A stretch of 28,866 bases of DNA from an uncultured Collinsella sp. (GCA_900544995.1 UQXC01000025.1:1-28866); one strand, 5' to 3'; numbered from the stretch's first letter, positions 1 through 7,449 are shown. Numbers and translations are program-made. The notes: a model not told the origin generated them from the sequence alone.

Positions 1-1
1 A

Positions 2-544
2 CCCGCAGCTCCGACACCGGCCGTCCCCGCGATCGCGTTTATCGGCTACCAAAACTCGGGCAAGACCACGCTCGTCGAGAAGGTTATCGTCGAGCTCACC
101 CGCCGCGGCCTGCGCGTGGGTTCGCTCAAACATCACGGGCACCACGGCTTTGATATCGATGTGCCCGCTAAGGACACCTGGCGCCATCACCAGGCCGGAT
201 CCAAGCACGTGGGACTCATCTGCGCCACGCGCTGGGCGGAGTACGCCGACACACGCGAGGAGGACGAGATGCCCGCGCGTGAGCTGCTGTCGCGCTACAA
301 CGATGTCGACGTGGTGATCATCGAGGGCTACAAGACCGAGGGCTTCGACAACATCGTCGTCGCGCGCTCCGGTGTCGACCGTCTGCGCGGCAAGAGCTCG
401 CTCGACCTGGTCGACGGTCACACGCTGGCCCTTGCCTGCAACGAGGCCCTGGCACGCCAGGCCTTCGACGCCGGCTTTGCGACCCGAGCCATCAACATCA
501 ACGACGCCCGAGCCATCTGCGATCTTATCCAAGATCATCTTTAA
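2..544 (+). CDS. mobB: Molybdopterin-guanine dinucleotide biosynthesis protein B, 5' truncated by window edge
   Basis: MobB is a GTP-binding P-loop protein that assists MobA in attaching GMP to molybdopterin, giving the guanylylated cofactor of DMSO-reductase-type enzymes. The frame is open from base 2 and begins inside the protein: residues read AIAFIGYQNSGKTTLVEK, where GYQNSGKTT is the Walker A motif. This is followed by the SLKHHGHHGFDID segment typical of MobB and by a VIIEGYK motif near the middle. The stop is TAA at 542-544. A GTG at 116 could be mistaken for the start, but it lies after the P-loop, so the true start is upstream of the window. The missing part may be a short N-terminus or a fused MobA-like domain; the Pro/Ala-rich stretch just before the P-loop could be a linker. 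The family call is firm; the domain architecture is not known. Confidence 0.9.
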   Translation, partial: PAAPTPAVPAIAFIGYQNSGKTTLVEKVIVELTRRGLRVGSLKHHGHHGFDIDVPAKDTWRHHQAGSKHVGLICATRWAEYADTREEDEMPARELLSRYNDVDVVIIEGYKTEGFDNIVVARSGVDRLRGKSSLDLVDGHTLALACNEALARQAFDAGFATRAININDARAICDLIQDHL

Positions 545-557
545 GGCTCGACGCTGC

Positions 558-657
558 GCCGGCCCCAAGCACCCCATCTCGCCCCTCAAGCCGTCGCTCG
601 CGTACCAAAGTACGCGTCGCTCCTCTTTCGGGGCGACCTGGGGCACTTGGAACCGGC
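558..657. repeat. Long imperfect palindrome with nested hairpin
   Basis: Arms at 558-585 and 630-657 are complementary at 22 of 28 positions by eye; the mismatches fall in pairs. The interior holds a perfect 6-bp hairpin GCGTAC-CAAA-GTACGC (600-615). It begins 13 bases after the mobB stop. There is no U-tract, so it is not a classical terminator. It looks like an intergenic repetitive palindrome (REP/BIME-like) rather than a gene. Confidence 0.6.
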
Positions 658-672
658 TCGCTGCGCTGCCAT

Positions 673-709
673 AACCTGCCAAATAGGGACATGTTTATTT
701 TGGTAGGTT
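673..709. repeat. Palindromic repeat with AACCTGCCAAA arms
   Basis: Arm AACCTGCCAAATA (673-685) pairs with TATTTTGGTAGGTT (696-709), with one mismatch and one extra T. The loop contains GGGACATG. A run of T follows the second arm, so it could terminate transcription leaving mobB. The GGGAC core recurs in other palindromes of this window. Confidence 0.6.
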
Positions 710-730
710 TTATCTGGGCAAACGTCATTT

Positions 731-768
731 CCACCACAAAGGGGCCAGGCACCTTTGTGGTGGTTTTT
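731..768 (+). repeat. Type A palindrome, copy 1 (terminator-like)
   Basis: Perfect 12-bp arms CCACCACAAAGG (731-742) and CCTTTGTGGTGG (752-763) enclose a 9-base loop and are followed by TTTTT. Close copies lie at 2322-2361 and 3285-3320 with the same arms and a similar GGCCAGG/GGACAGG loop, so this is a dispersed repeat family that has the shape of a Rho-independent terminator. Confidence 0.75.
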
Positions 769-860
769 GCTTTAGTAGATGTGTGGGACATGTCTTACAA
801 TCTACCAAGTAGTTCATGACGGGCGAAAAACGGAGAGAAGGGTCCTGATGCGTCCTTAAT

Positions 861-926
861 GTTTCATGCGGATAGATTGATTTGACAGACGGTGGCGAAT
901 GCCCACCGCCCGTATTCGTATGAAAC
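861..926 (+). promoter_or_regulatory. Structured leader just upstream of the MFS gene
   Basis: Bases 861-874 and 913-926 can pair over 14 bp with two G-U wobbles (GTTTCATGCGGATA with TATTCGTATGAAAC). Inside is a second stem, CGGTGG (890-895) with CCACCG (903-908). The outer stem ends directly before the ribosome binding site AAGGAG (927-932). This geometry suits translational control, but no known riboswitch class was recognised. TTGACA at 882-887 has no convincing -10 partner. Confidence 0.5.
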
Positions 927-937
927 AAGGAGTCTCC

Positions 938-2224
938 ATGCTCGCCTCTCTTTTCTCAAAGTCTCAACCTTCGCTGTCCGTGCAGGCCAAGCGTCTGGTG
1001 GCGATGCGCTTTCTCATCTACACCGGTTTTCAGACCAGTTACTTTATCGGCGTCATCGGAACGCTCACCTATGCAGACGATGCCTCGGTCGTGGCGACAT
1101 CGCTGGCCGTCCTGTTTATGAACGTCTTTGTGATCTTGGGATCCTTTGCGGGTGGCGCGGCGCTCGACGCCTGGGGCCCGCGCCGTCATTTCTTGCTGAG
1201 CATCGTGGGCACGCTGGCAACCGGCGCGGCGATCATTGCCTTTGGCAGCGCGACCGGCATCGTCCTGCTCGGCGCGGTGCTCCTGGGCTTTGTGATGGGG
1301 TTCGCCCAGCCCATCGCCACATCCTATCCAGCCTACCTCACTGACGACCCCGTCGAGCTCAAAGACATCAACTCCGCCATAACCATGTTCTCCAACGTGA
1401 GCATTATCGTCGGCCCCACACTGGGCGGCTTTGTCGCGGCGGCTGCGTCGTCGCGCGCGGTGTTCGTGCTCATGATGCTCTTTACCGCGTTGGCGTTCAT
1501 TGCCGGTTGGGGCTTTAGGCAAAGTGCAGGTCAGGCCGCCACACACGAAGGCAAACCCGCGATCGGCGACATCACATCGGATAAGGCCAGCCAAAGCCCC
1601 GACCCCAACACATCTTCCCGCGTCACCTTCGCGACCAGCATCAAGACGGTCTTTACCAACAGCGTCCTCGCGCTACTTTTCTGCATCATCTTCCTCTCGA
1701 ACTTTGGCTACGGTGCCTTCGATCCGCTGGAGTCGTTCTTCTACCGCGATGTCCTGCACGTCGGTGTCGAATGGATGGGCTGGCTCTCGTCGGCCAGCGG
1801 TGTGGGCGCGGTGCTGGGCGCCGTGGCCGCGCTCCGCTTGCCGCCGCACCTGGTCAACCTTAAGACGCTGCTTGTGGCGCTCATGTCCGTGGGTCTGGGA
1901 AGCCTGCTCTACGTGGGAACGCCGTACGTGGGCGTAGCCCTTGTCGGCCAGATTGCCCTGGGCGTGGCCTGGGGCGTCGTCAACCCGCTCCACAACACGA
2001 TCGTGCAAACGACGGCCCCGCTCGAGCAGCTCGGTCGCGTCAACTCGGTCATGGGTTTTGGCAACATGTTCGCCGGCGTGGCCCCGCTGGCAATTGCTCC
2101 ATGGCTGGCGGCGACGTTTGGCGTGCAGCAGACGCTCATCGGAGCGGGCATGGTCGTGACGGCAGTCCCCGCGGCGTTGCTGCTGTTTGGACGCCGGCAT
2201 TTTAATCGTGCCGCAAAGCAATAA
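938..2224 (+). CDS. Major facilitator superfamily transporter
   Basis: A 428-residue polytopic membrane protein of the MFS class, probably an exporter or drug/metabolite antiporter; the substrate cannot be told from sequence. Hydrophobic segments run along the whole length in the usual 6+6 pattern, with a polar central loop around residues 205-235. The motif GGAALDAWGPRRHF, starting near residue 72, matches MFS motif A between helices 2 and 3. ATG 938 is chosen over the in-frame ATG at 899 because AAGGAG (927-932) lies 5 bases before it, and because the 899 start would place codons inside the leader stem. The gene stands alone: a palindrome cluster precedes it and a type B palindrome begins 2 bases after its stop. 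The leader at 861-926 may control translation. Confidence 0.85.
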   Translation: MLASLFSKSQPSLSVQAKRLVAMRFLIYTGFQTSYFIGVIGTLTYADDASVVATSLAVLFMNVFVILGSFAGGAALDAWGPRRHFLLSIVGTLATGAAIIAFGSATGIVLLGAVLLGFVMGFAQPIATSYPAYLTDDPVELKDINSAITMFSNVSIIVGPTLGGFVAAAASSRAVFVLMMLFTALAFIAGWGFRQSAGQAATHEGKPAIGDITSDKASQSPDPNTSSRVTFATSIKTVFTNSVLALLFCIIFLSNFGYGAFDPLESFFYRDVLHVGVEWMGWLSSASGVGAVLGAVAALRLPPHLVNLKTLLVALMSVGLGSLLYVGTPYVGVALVGQIALGVAWGVVNPLHNTIVQTTAPLEQLGRVNSVMGFGNMFAGVAPLAIAPWLAATFGVQQTLIGAGMVVTAVPAALLLFGRRHFNRAAKQ

Positions 2225-2225
2225 A

Positions 2226-2288
2226 AACCATCACAACATTCGATGAAAATCGCGATTTTGCCGAAAAACGTCGAATGTTGTGATGGTT
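2226..2288 (+). repeat. Type B palindrome, copy 1
   Basis: Perfect 18-bp arms AACCATCACAACATTCGA (2226-2243) and its complement (2271-2288) surround a 27-base core that holds the 14-bp perfect palindrome AAAATCGCGATTTT (2246-2259). A nearly identical copy, in the same orientation, is at 3332-3394. It starts immediately after the MFS stop codon. Confidence 0.85.
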
Positions 2289-2321
2289 TGCGCCCCGGGT
2301 CCGGCCACCCTGCGGGTCCAG

Positions 2322-2361
2322 CCACCACAAAGGGGGGCCAGGCTCCTTTGTGGTGGTTTTT
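2322..2361 (+). repeat. Type A palindrome, copy 2 (terminator-like)
   Basis: Arms CCACCACAAAGG (2322-2333) and CCTTTGTGGTGG (2345-2356) with an 11-base loop and a following TTTTT. It probably also terminates MFS transcription. TTGACG at 2365-2370 and TATACC at 2390-2395 lie just downstream and could form a weak promoter for the HAD gene, but the spacing of 19 is long. Confidence 0.75.
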
Positions 2362-2450
2362 GCGTTGACGGGCCGCGCCTGTGCCTTGGTATACCATGTA
2401 CGCCGTTCACGCATACACCCCACACCGCCGAGCTACCCAGAAAGGCCCCC

Positions 2451-3272
2451 ATGGACACCACCTTCAGCCACATCAAAGCCGTGTTCTGCGATATCGACGG
2501 CACGCTGCTCACGAGCCAGCACACGGTGTCCCCGCGCACCGTGGCGGCGATCCGCGCCCTGCGCGAGCGCGGCATGCTCTTTGGCCTGTGCACCGGGCGC
2601 GACGCCCACGCGACCGAGGCCATGTACGAGCTCTGGGGCATCGAAGGCCTGGTAGACGTGATGGTGGGTTGCGGTGGCGCCGAGGTCATCGACCGCGCGC
2701 ACGACATCAACGAGCTGAGCTATCCGCTGCCGGGCGAGACCATCGCGCGCATCTGCAAGCACATGGCGGACCTTCCGGCAACGCCCGTCTGCCCCCGAGA
2801 CGGCGTGTTCTACGTGCCCGAGAGCAACGCGTGCGTCGAGCACCTGTCGCGCGTCGACGGCGTGCCCTACCAGGTGGTCGATTTTGCCGAGTTTTTGCGC
2901 GAGCCGCAGCCCAAGGTGATGTTTACCATGGCGCCCGAGGTAATGCCGCGGGTGATAGAGCGGGCGTCGACGTTTGCCGATGACACTGTTAAGGCGGCGG
3001 CTCTGCAAACCACGCAGCGGCTCTACGAGTTCATGGATCCGCGCGTGTCCAAGACGCGCGGCCTTGTGCGCGTGGCGGAGCTCAACGACATGGAGCTCCA
3101 GAACATCTGCGTGTTTGGCGATGCGGACAACGACACCTGCATGGTGGCCGACGCCGGCGTGGGCGTGGCCATGGCAAACGGCAGCGACGCCACCCGTGCC
3201 GCCGCCGACTTTGTGACCGCGAGCAACGACAAAGACGGCATCGCGATCTTTATCGAGGAGCATCTGCTGTAG
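2451..3272 (+). CDS. Cof-type HAD-IIB family hydrolase (sugar or nucleotide phosphatase)
   Basis: A 273-residue cytoplasmic phosphatase of the haloacid dehalogenase superfamily, subfamily IIB (Cof/YidA/YcsE-like). Motif I is DIDGT at residues 14-18, with D14 the nucleophile and D16 the acid/base. Motif II is the Thr of LCTGRD. Motif IV is FGDADNDTCMVADAG near residue 225, followed by the GVAMANGSD stretch typical of Cof proteins. The region between motifs II and IV is the C2-type cap that sets substrate choice, so the substrate stays open. ATG 2451 is preceded by AGAAAGG (2439-2445). A frame extending upstream to 2280 runs through the repeats and is not plausible. The gene is alone, bracketed by palindromes B-A on the left and A-B on the right. 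Confidence 0.9.
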   Translation: MDTTFSHIKAVFCDIDGTLLTSQHTVSPRTVAAIRALRERGMLFGLCTGRDAHATEAMYELWGIEGLVDVMVGCGGAEVIDRAHDINELSYPLPGETIARICKHMADLPATPVCPRDGVFYVPESNACVEHLSRVDGVPYQVVDFAEFLREPQPKVMFTMAPEVMPRVIERASTFADDTVKAAALQTTQRLYEFMDPRVSKTRGLVRVAELNDMELQNICVFGDADNDTCMVADAGVGVAMANGSDATRAAADFVTASNDKDGIAIFIEEHLL

Positions 3273-3284
3273 CGCCGGGGGAGA

Positions 3285-3320
3285 ACCACCGCAAAGGGGG
3301 ACAGGTACCTTTGTGGTGGT
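3285..3320 (+). repeat. Type A palindrome, copy 3
   Basis: Arms ACCACCGCAAAGG (3285-3297) and CCTTTGTGGTGGT (3308-3320), with one G-T mismatch and loop GGGACAGGTA. It lies 12 bases after the HAD stop. This copy lacks the T-tract of copies 1 and 2. Confidence 0.75.
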
Positions 3321-3331
3321 CGGGGCTTCTA

Positions 3332-3394
3332 AACCATCACAACATTCGATGAAAATCGCGATTTTGGCGAAAAGTGTCGAATGTTGTGATGGTT
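3332..3394 (+). repeat. Type B palindrome, copy 2
   Basis: Arms 3332-3349 and 3377-3394 are identical to those of copy 1 at 2226-2288. The core is the same except for a few bases near its right end. TTTT follows. Together with type A copy 3 it completes a mirror-order set of repeats around the HAD gene. Confidence 0.85.
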
Positions 3395-3400
3395 TTCGTT

Positions 3401-3463
3401 GTGGGCGGCGCGGTTTTCATTGCGGGCGGGACGGTTTTCGCTACGGACGGTGCGGTTTCGCTG
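3401..3463. repeat. Short tandem repeat, 21-bp period, three units
   Basis: Three degenerate units start at 3401, 3422 and 3443 and share the pattern RYGGGCGGNRCGGTTTTCRYT; part of a further unit overlaps the end of the type B palindrome (GGTTTTCGTT, 3391-3400). No credible protein frame covers it. The remainder of the gap to gatC (3464-3596) holds only a possible -10 (TATACT, 3556-3561) for the gat operon. Confidence 0.55.
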
Positions 3464-3596
3464 CAGAACCGCCAGTCCGCCGCCTGCCAACCGCCGCCCT
3501 CGTTACGTTTTCGCTGCATTTGGGTAAAGCACCTGCTCCAAGCGGCGTTGCCTTGTATACTAGAGCGGTTTATCTGTTATGCGGAAGGGAGCGCCT

Positions 3597-3908
3597 ATGG
3601 CACTCAGCGAGAAAGACGTGCGCGGCATCGCCGAGTACGCAAAGATCGCACTGACCGATGACGAGCTCACCCAGATGACGTCTTACCTGAACGACGCCGT
3701 CCAGATGCTCGAGCCCGTCTTGCAATATGACTTGCCCGACGTGGAGCCCACGTTCCATCCCATCGGAAGCCTGTCCAACGTGATGGGCGATGACCTGCGC
3801 GAGCCCGAGCGCGACCTGCCGCTCGACGTCGCGCTGGAAAACGCTGGCAGCGCGCGCGACCGCTACTTCCGCGTGCCGTCCATTTTGGGAGAGGGGGAGA
3901 GCGAGTAA
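3597..3908 (+). CDS. gatC: Asp-tRNA(Asn)/Glu-tRNA(Gln) amidotransferase subunit C
   Basis: A small 103-residue subunit that wraps around GatA and stabilises the GatCAB complex, which converts misacylated Glu-tRNA(Gln) and/or Asp-tRNA(Asn) to the amidated forms. The sequence has the family pattern: a first helix ending in AKIALTDDE, then LNDAVQMLEPVLQYDLPDVEPTFHP, and a C-terminal segment rich in acidic residues around DDLREPE. Length is normal for the family. ATG 3597 is chosen because GGAAGGGAG (3583-3591) lies directly upstream; an in-frame ATG at 3579 would sit before this site. TATACT (3556-3561) is a possible -10 element. The stop TAA (3906-3908) overlaps the gatA ATG by one base, which implies translational coupling. 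First gene of the gatCAB operon. Confidence 0.95.
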   Translation: MALSEKDVRGIAEYAKIALTDDELTQMTSYLNDAVQMLEPVLQYDLPDVEPTFHPIGSLSNVMGDDLREPERDLPLDVALENAGSARDRYFRVPSILGEGESE

Positions 3909-5422
3909 TGGCTCAGAGCTTCGATTCCCTTACCGCCGCCCAGATCGCCGCGGGCGTTGCCGCCGGCGACTTTACCGCTACCGAGGTGGCCCAGGCCTCT
4001 CTTGCCGCCATCGAGGCGCGCGAGGGCGGGGTCCAGGCATTCCTGCAGGTGGCGCCCGAGCTTGCGCTCGAGGCCGCTGCGCGCGTGGATGCCGACCGTG
4101 CCGCAGGCAAGCCGCTGCCCCCGCTCGCGGGCGTGCCGCTGGCCATTAAGGACAACATGAACCTCGTGGGCACGCACACCACCTGCGCTTCTCGCATGCT
4201 CGGGGACTACCAGAGCGTCTACACCGCTACCTGCGTCCAGCGCATGCTCGATGCCGGCTGCCTGCCCATGGGCAAGGCCAACATGGACGAGTTTGCCTTT
4301 GGCAGCTCTACCGAGAGCTCGGCGTTCCACCGCACCAACAACCCTTGGGATACCGAGCGCGTGCCCGGCGGCTCTTCGGGCGGCTCTGCTGCCGCCGTCG
4401 CCGCGGGCGAGGTCGCGCTCTCGTTGGGCTCGGACACCGGCGGCTCCATTCGCCAGCCGGCGTCGCTGTGCGGCGTGGTGGGCTTTAAGCCCACATATGG
4501 CGCCGTGAGCCGTTACGGCGTGGTTGCCTTTGGCTCGTCGCTCGACCAGGTGGGCCCCTTTGGCCGCACGGTCGAGGATATCGCGCTGGCCATGAACGCG
4601 CTTACCGGAGCGGGCCACGATCCGTACGACTGCACCAGCCAAGATTGTGCCGTCGACTTTACCGAGCATCTCAACGACAGCATCGAGGGCAAGCGCGTGG
4701 GGATCATCCCCGCGTTTATGGAGGCCGAGGGCCTGACGCCCGAGGTCAAGGCCGCTGTTCAGCGTGCCGCCCAGGAGCTGCAGAACCAGGGTGCCGAGCT
4801 GGTCGAGGTCGACCTGCCGCACCTGGACGCCGCCATCGCCGCCTACTACGTCATCGGCCCGGCCGAGGCGTTCTCCAACCTTGCCCGCTTTGACGGCATT
4901 CGCTACGGCTACCAGGAGGAGGGCTGCGCCAACCTGTCCGACCAGAGCTCGCTTTCGCGCGCCCACGGCTTTGGCGCCGAGGCCAAGCGCCGTCAGATGC
5001 TCGGCGCCTACCTGCTGAGCTCGGGCGTGTACGACAAGTACTACTACGCCGCGCAGAAGGCCCGCACGCTTATCACGCAGGACTACGACGCCGCGTATGC
5101 CAAGGTGGACACCATCCTGATGCCCGCCTCGCCGCGCACGGCCTTTAAGTTTGGCGAGATCAGCGACCCCACGCAGATGTACCTGTCCGACCTGTACACC
5201 ATTTCGCTCAACATTTGCGGCAACGGTGGCATCTCGGTGCCGCTGGGCCTGGGCGAGGACAGCAAGCTGCCCGTTTCTGCCCAGCTGGTGGGACCTGCCT
5301 TTAAGGACCGTCAGCTGCTCACGTTTGCCCGCGCCCTGGAGCGCGGCTTTGCCGATGCCGCCACGGGTGCGCCCGCGCTTTCCGTCGCGCCCGATTTTGC
5401 CGGGAAGGGAGGCGAGCTGTAA
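3908..5422 (+). CDS. gatA: Asp-tRNA(Asn)/Glu-tRNA(Gln) amidotransferase subunit A
   Basis: The glutaminase subunit of GatCAB, 504 residues, an amidase-signature enzyme that releases ammonia from glutamine and channels it to GatB. The catalytic Ser-cisSer-Lys triad is visible as K81 (AIKDNM), S156 (GGSSGGSAAA) and S180 (SDTGGSIRQPAS), the same spacing as in characterised GatA proteins. The GVVGFKPTYG block and a C-terminal ISVPLGL segment also fit. Length is typical. The start ATG shares its A with the gatC stop codon, and its own stop TAA (5420-5422) shares its last base with the gatB ATG. All three subunits are therefore coupled and can be made in equal amounts. Codon use is strongly GC3-biased, as expected for a housekeeping gene in this genome. 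Confidence 0.97.
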   Translation: MAQSFDSLTAAQIAAGVAAGDFTATEVAQASLAAIEAREGGVQAFLQVAPELALEAAARVDADRAAGKPLPPLAGVPLAIKDNMNLVGTHTTCASRMLGDYQSVYTATCVQRMLDAGCLPMGKANMDEFAFGSSTESSAFHRTNNPWDTERVPGGSSGGSAAAVAAGEVALSLGSDTGGSIRQPASLCGVVGFKPTYGAVSRYGVVAFGSSLDQVGPFGRTVEDIALAMNALTGAGHDPYDCTSQDCAVDFTEHLNDSIEGKRVGIIPAFMEAEGLTPEVKAAVQRAAQELQNQGAELVEVDLPHLDAAIAAYYVIGPAEAFSNLARFDGIRYGYQEEGCANLSDQSSLSRAHGFGAEAKRRQMLGAYLLSSGVYDKYYYAAQKARTLITQDYDAAYAKVDTILMPASPRTAFKFGEISDPTQMYLSDLYTISLNICGNGGISVPLGLGEDSKLPVSAQLVGPAFKDRQLLTFARALERGFADAATGAPALSVAPDFAGKGGEL

Positions 5423-7098
5423 TGAAGGAGCTTTCCGAGGTCCTGCAGGATTGGGAGGCCGTGATCGGCCTGGAGATCCATACCGAGCTCACCGCACTCG
5501 ATACCAAGATGTTCTGCAACTGCAAGCTCAGCCACGATGACGAGCCCAACGCTAACGTGTGCCCAGTATGCCTGGGCCTGCCCGGCGCCCTGCCGGTGCC
5601 TAACAAGCGCGCTATCGAGAGCATCGTCAAGGCCGGTCTCGCCACCAACTGCGAGATCCAGCGCCATTCGATGTTCTACCGCAAGCACTACTTCTATCCC
5701 GATATGGCCAAGAACTTCCAGACCACGCAGGGTCCGGTCGCCTTTGCCATGTACGGTCACCTTGATCTGGATGTGACCGGTCGCGGTGCCGCCGAGCGCC
5801 CCGACTGCGCGTTTGGCGAGGCCGAGGCCCAGAGTCTGGCGAGCGCCTCGGCCAACGCCGAGGGCCTGTCCACGTCTATGACGTCGACCATGCGCGAAGG
5901 CAACCAGCGTGCCGGCCACCTGGCCAGCTATGACGCGTCGAACCTGCAGATGCCCGAGCGCCGCGAGGACGGTTCCTACACGGTGCCCATCCGCATCCTG
6001 CGCATCCATATGGAGGAGGACGCCGCCAAGATGGTGCACGTGGGCGGTGCCGAGGGCCGCATTACCGCCGCGGCCGAGTCGCTCGTCGACTACAACCGCT
6101 GCGGCACGCCTTTGATTGAGCTCGTGACTGAGCCCGATCTGCGCACGCCCGAGGAAGCGCGCCTGTTTATGGAAAAGCTCCGTCGCATCTTTGTGACGCT
6201 GGGCATTTCGGACTGCTCCATGGAGAAGGGTTCCATGCGCTGCGACGGCAACGTGTCGCTGCGCCGCCGCGGCGAGACCAAGCTGGGCACCAAGACCGAG
6301 CTTAAGAACCTCAACTCGTTTAAGAGCCTGCACGACGGCCTTGCCTACGAGATCTGCCGCCAGGCCGAGGTGCTCGAGGAGGGCGGCATCATCTATCAGG
6401 AGACCCGCCACTGGGAGCCCAGCCGCAAGCGCACCGTGGTCATGCGCGTCAAGGAGACGGCCGACGACTATCGCCTGTTCCCCGATCCCGATCTGGCGCC
6501 GTTCGATCTGGACGACGAGTTCATCGACCGCTGCCGTGGCGAGATTCCCGAGCTGCCCGATGCCAAGCGCGCCCGTTTTGAGGCCGACTTTGGCATTAAG
6601 GCGGCCGATGCCGAGCAGATCGCCGGCGACCCGGAGTTCGCCGAGTTCTTTGAGGCTGCCGCTGCCGGTATGGCTGGCAAGGAGGCCCAGACGGTCGCAA
6701 ACCTGCTGGTGAACGAGATGATCGCCTACCTTAAGGGTGCGGGCGTGTCGCTCGCCGAGTCCGGTATTGCACCGGCTCAGGTGGCGGCGCTGGCCAAGCT
6801 GCTGGCGACCGATGCCATCAGCTCCAACCAGGCGCACGAGGTTTTTGAGGCCATGGCCCAGACCGGCGACGATCCCAACAAGATCGTCGACGAGCGCGGC
6901 ATGCGTCAGGTGAGCGACGCCGGCGCGCTGCAGCCGATCGTGGACGAGGTGCTGGCGAACTGTGCCGATCAGGCACAGCAGTATCGTGACGGAAACCAGA
7001 AGGTGATCGGCTTTTTGGTGGGCCAGTGCATGAAGGCGAGTCGCGGCAAGGGCAACCCGAAGCTCTTCAACGAGTTGCTGAGAACGTCGCTCTCGTAA
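5422..7098 (+). CDS. gatB: Asp-tRNA(Asn)/Glu-tRNA(Gln) amidotransferase subunit B
   Basis: The tRNA-binding kinase/transamidase subunit of GatCAB, 558 residues. It phosphorylates the misacylated side chain and then amidates it with ammonia from GatA. Near the N-terminus are VIGLEIH, where substrate residues lie, and four cysteines, C32, C34, C47 and C50 (CNC and CPVC), matching the structural zinc site of the family. The C-terminal part, roughly residues 410-558, is the helical YqeY-like tRNA-binding domain, ending with GQCMKASRGKGNP. The gene is somewhat longer than many GatB proteins (about 475-500 residues); the extra length seems to lie in the linker and insertions before the tail domain, which could be checked by alignment. 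Its stop is followed by a long imperfect hairpin containing a terminator. Confidence 0.96.
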   Translation: MKELSEVLQDWEAVIGLEIHTELTALDTKMFCNCKLSHDDEPNANVCPVCLGLPGALPVPNKRAIESIVKAGLATNCEIQRHSMFYRKHYFYPDMAKNFQTTQGPVAFAMYGHLDLDVTGRGAAERPDCAFGEAEAQSLASASANAEGLSTSMTSTMREGNQRAGHLASYDASNLQMPERREDGSYTVPIRILRIHMEEDAAKMVHVGGAEGRITAAAESLVDYNRCGTPLIELVTEPDLRTPEEARLFMEKLRRIFVTLGISDCSMEKGSMRCDGNVSLRRRGETKLGTKTELKNLNSFKSLHDGLAYEICRQAEVLEEGGIIYQETRHWEPSRKRTVVMRVKETADDYRLFPDPDLAPFDLDDEFIDRCRGEIPELPDAKRARFEADFGIKAADAEQIAGDPEFAEFFEAAAAGMAGKEAQTVANLLVNEMIAYLKGAGVSLAESGIAPAQVAALAKLLATDAISSNQAHEVFEAMAQTGDDPNKIVDERGMRQVSDAGALQPIVDEVLANCADQAQQYRDGNQKVIGFLVGQCMKASRGKGNPKLFNELLRTSLS

Positions 7099-7099
7099 G

Positions 7100-7245
7100 C
7101 GGGAACCCGGGAGCCCCGGCAGGGCGGGTGCTTCCTCAAAATTTCGAACAGTCCTGCGCAAGACGAAGGCCACATTAAGTGGCCTTCTTTGCGTGCGGAA
7201 CTCATTTTGAGCAAGCACCCGCCCTGCCGGGGCTCCCGGGTTCCG
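7100..7245. repeat. Long imperfect hairpin (about 146 nt) downstream of gatB
   Basis: A perfect 32-bp stem pairs 7102-7133 with 7213-7244, followed after one mismatch by 8 more pairs (7135-7142 with 7204-7211). The interior pairs again: GCGCAA with TTGCG, then GAAGGCCAC with GTGGCCTTC. The whole segment reads as one nearly continuous hairpin. It starts one base after the gatB stop codon. Confidence 0.85.
7165..7190 (+). terminator. gatB: Terminator hairpin at the tip of the long hairpin
   Basis: GAAGGCCAC (7165-7173), loop ATTAA, GTGGCCTTC (7179-7187), then TTT. Perfect 9-bp stem with a short U run, suitable for ending the gatCAB transcript. It forms the apical part of the larger structure at 7100-7245. 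Confidence 0.65.
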
Positions 7246-7355
7246 CAACGACTCGGCCGTTCGGGTCAGGTGGGGCTGATAGGAAAGATGGTGACGGAGG
7301 CGCAAAATGCGCCTCCGCCTTTTGAATGTGATGAAAGTGTGGCGAAATGAGCTTA

Positions 7356-7430
7356 AAACTTCCGTAAATGTGATAAATGTCACGTTTTACCTAGGGTAAA
7401 ATGTGGGAAATATCACGTTTACGGAAGTTT
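7356..7430. promoter_or_regulatory. Nested palindrome before the AAA ATPase gene, possible operator
   Basis: Outer arms 7356-7375 and 7411-7430 (20 bp, one mismatch: AAACTTCCGTAAATGTGATA) enclose inner arms CACGTTTTAC (7381-7390) and GTAAAATGTG (7396-7405), also with one mismatch. The centre reads TTTTACC-TAG-GGTAAAA. It ends about 20 bases before the ATPase ATG, a location that suits an operator or a mobile-element end; the sequence cannot decide which. Confidence 0.55.
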
Positions 7431-7449
7431 CTTTGCGGGAGGTTCGGTC

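Noticed and set aside
2280..2450. Upstream extension of the HAD protein
   Set aside because: It translates the type A and B palindromes; the family N-terminus begins at 2451.
5311..7383. A 690-codon minus-strand open frame opposite gatB
   Set aside because: It is the antisense shadow of a GC3-biased gene; the plus-strand GatB match is decisive.
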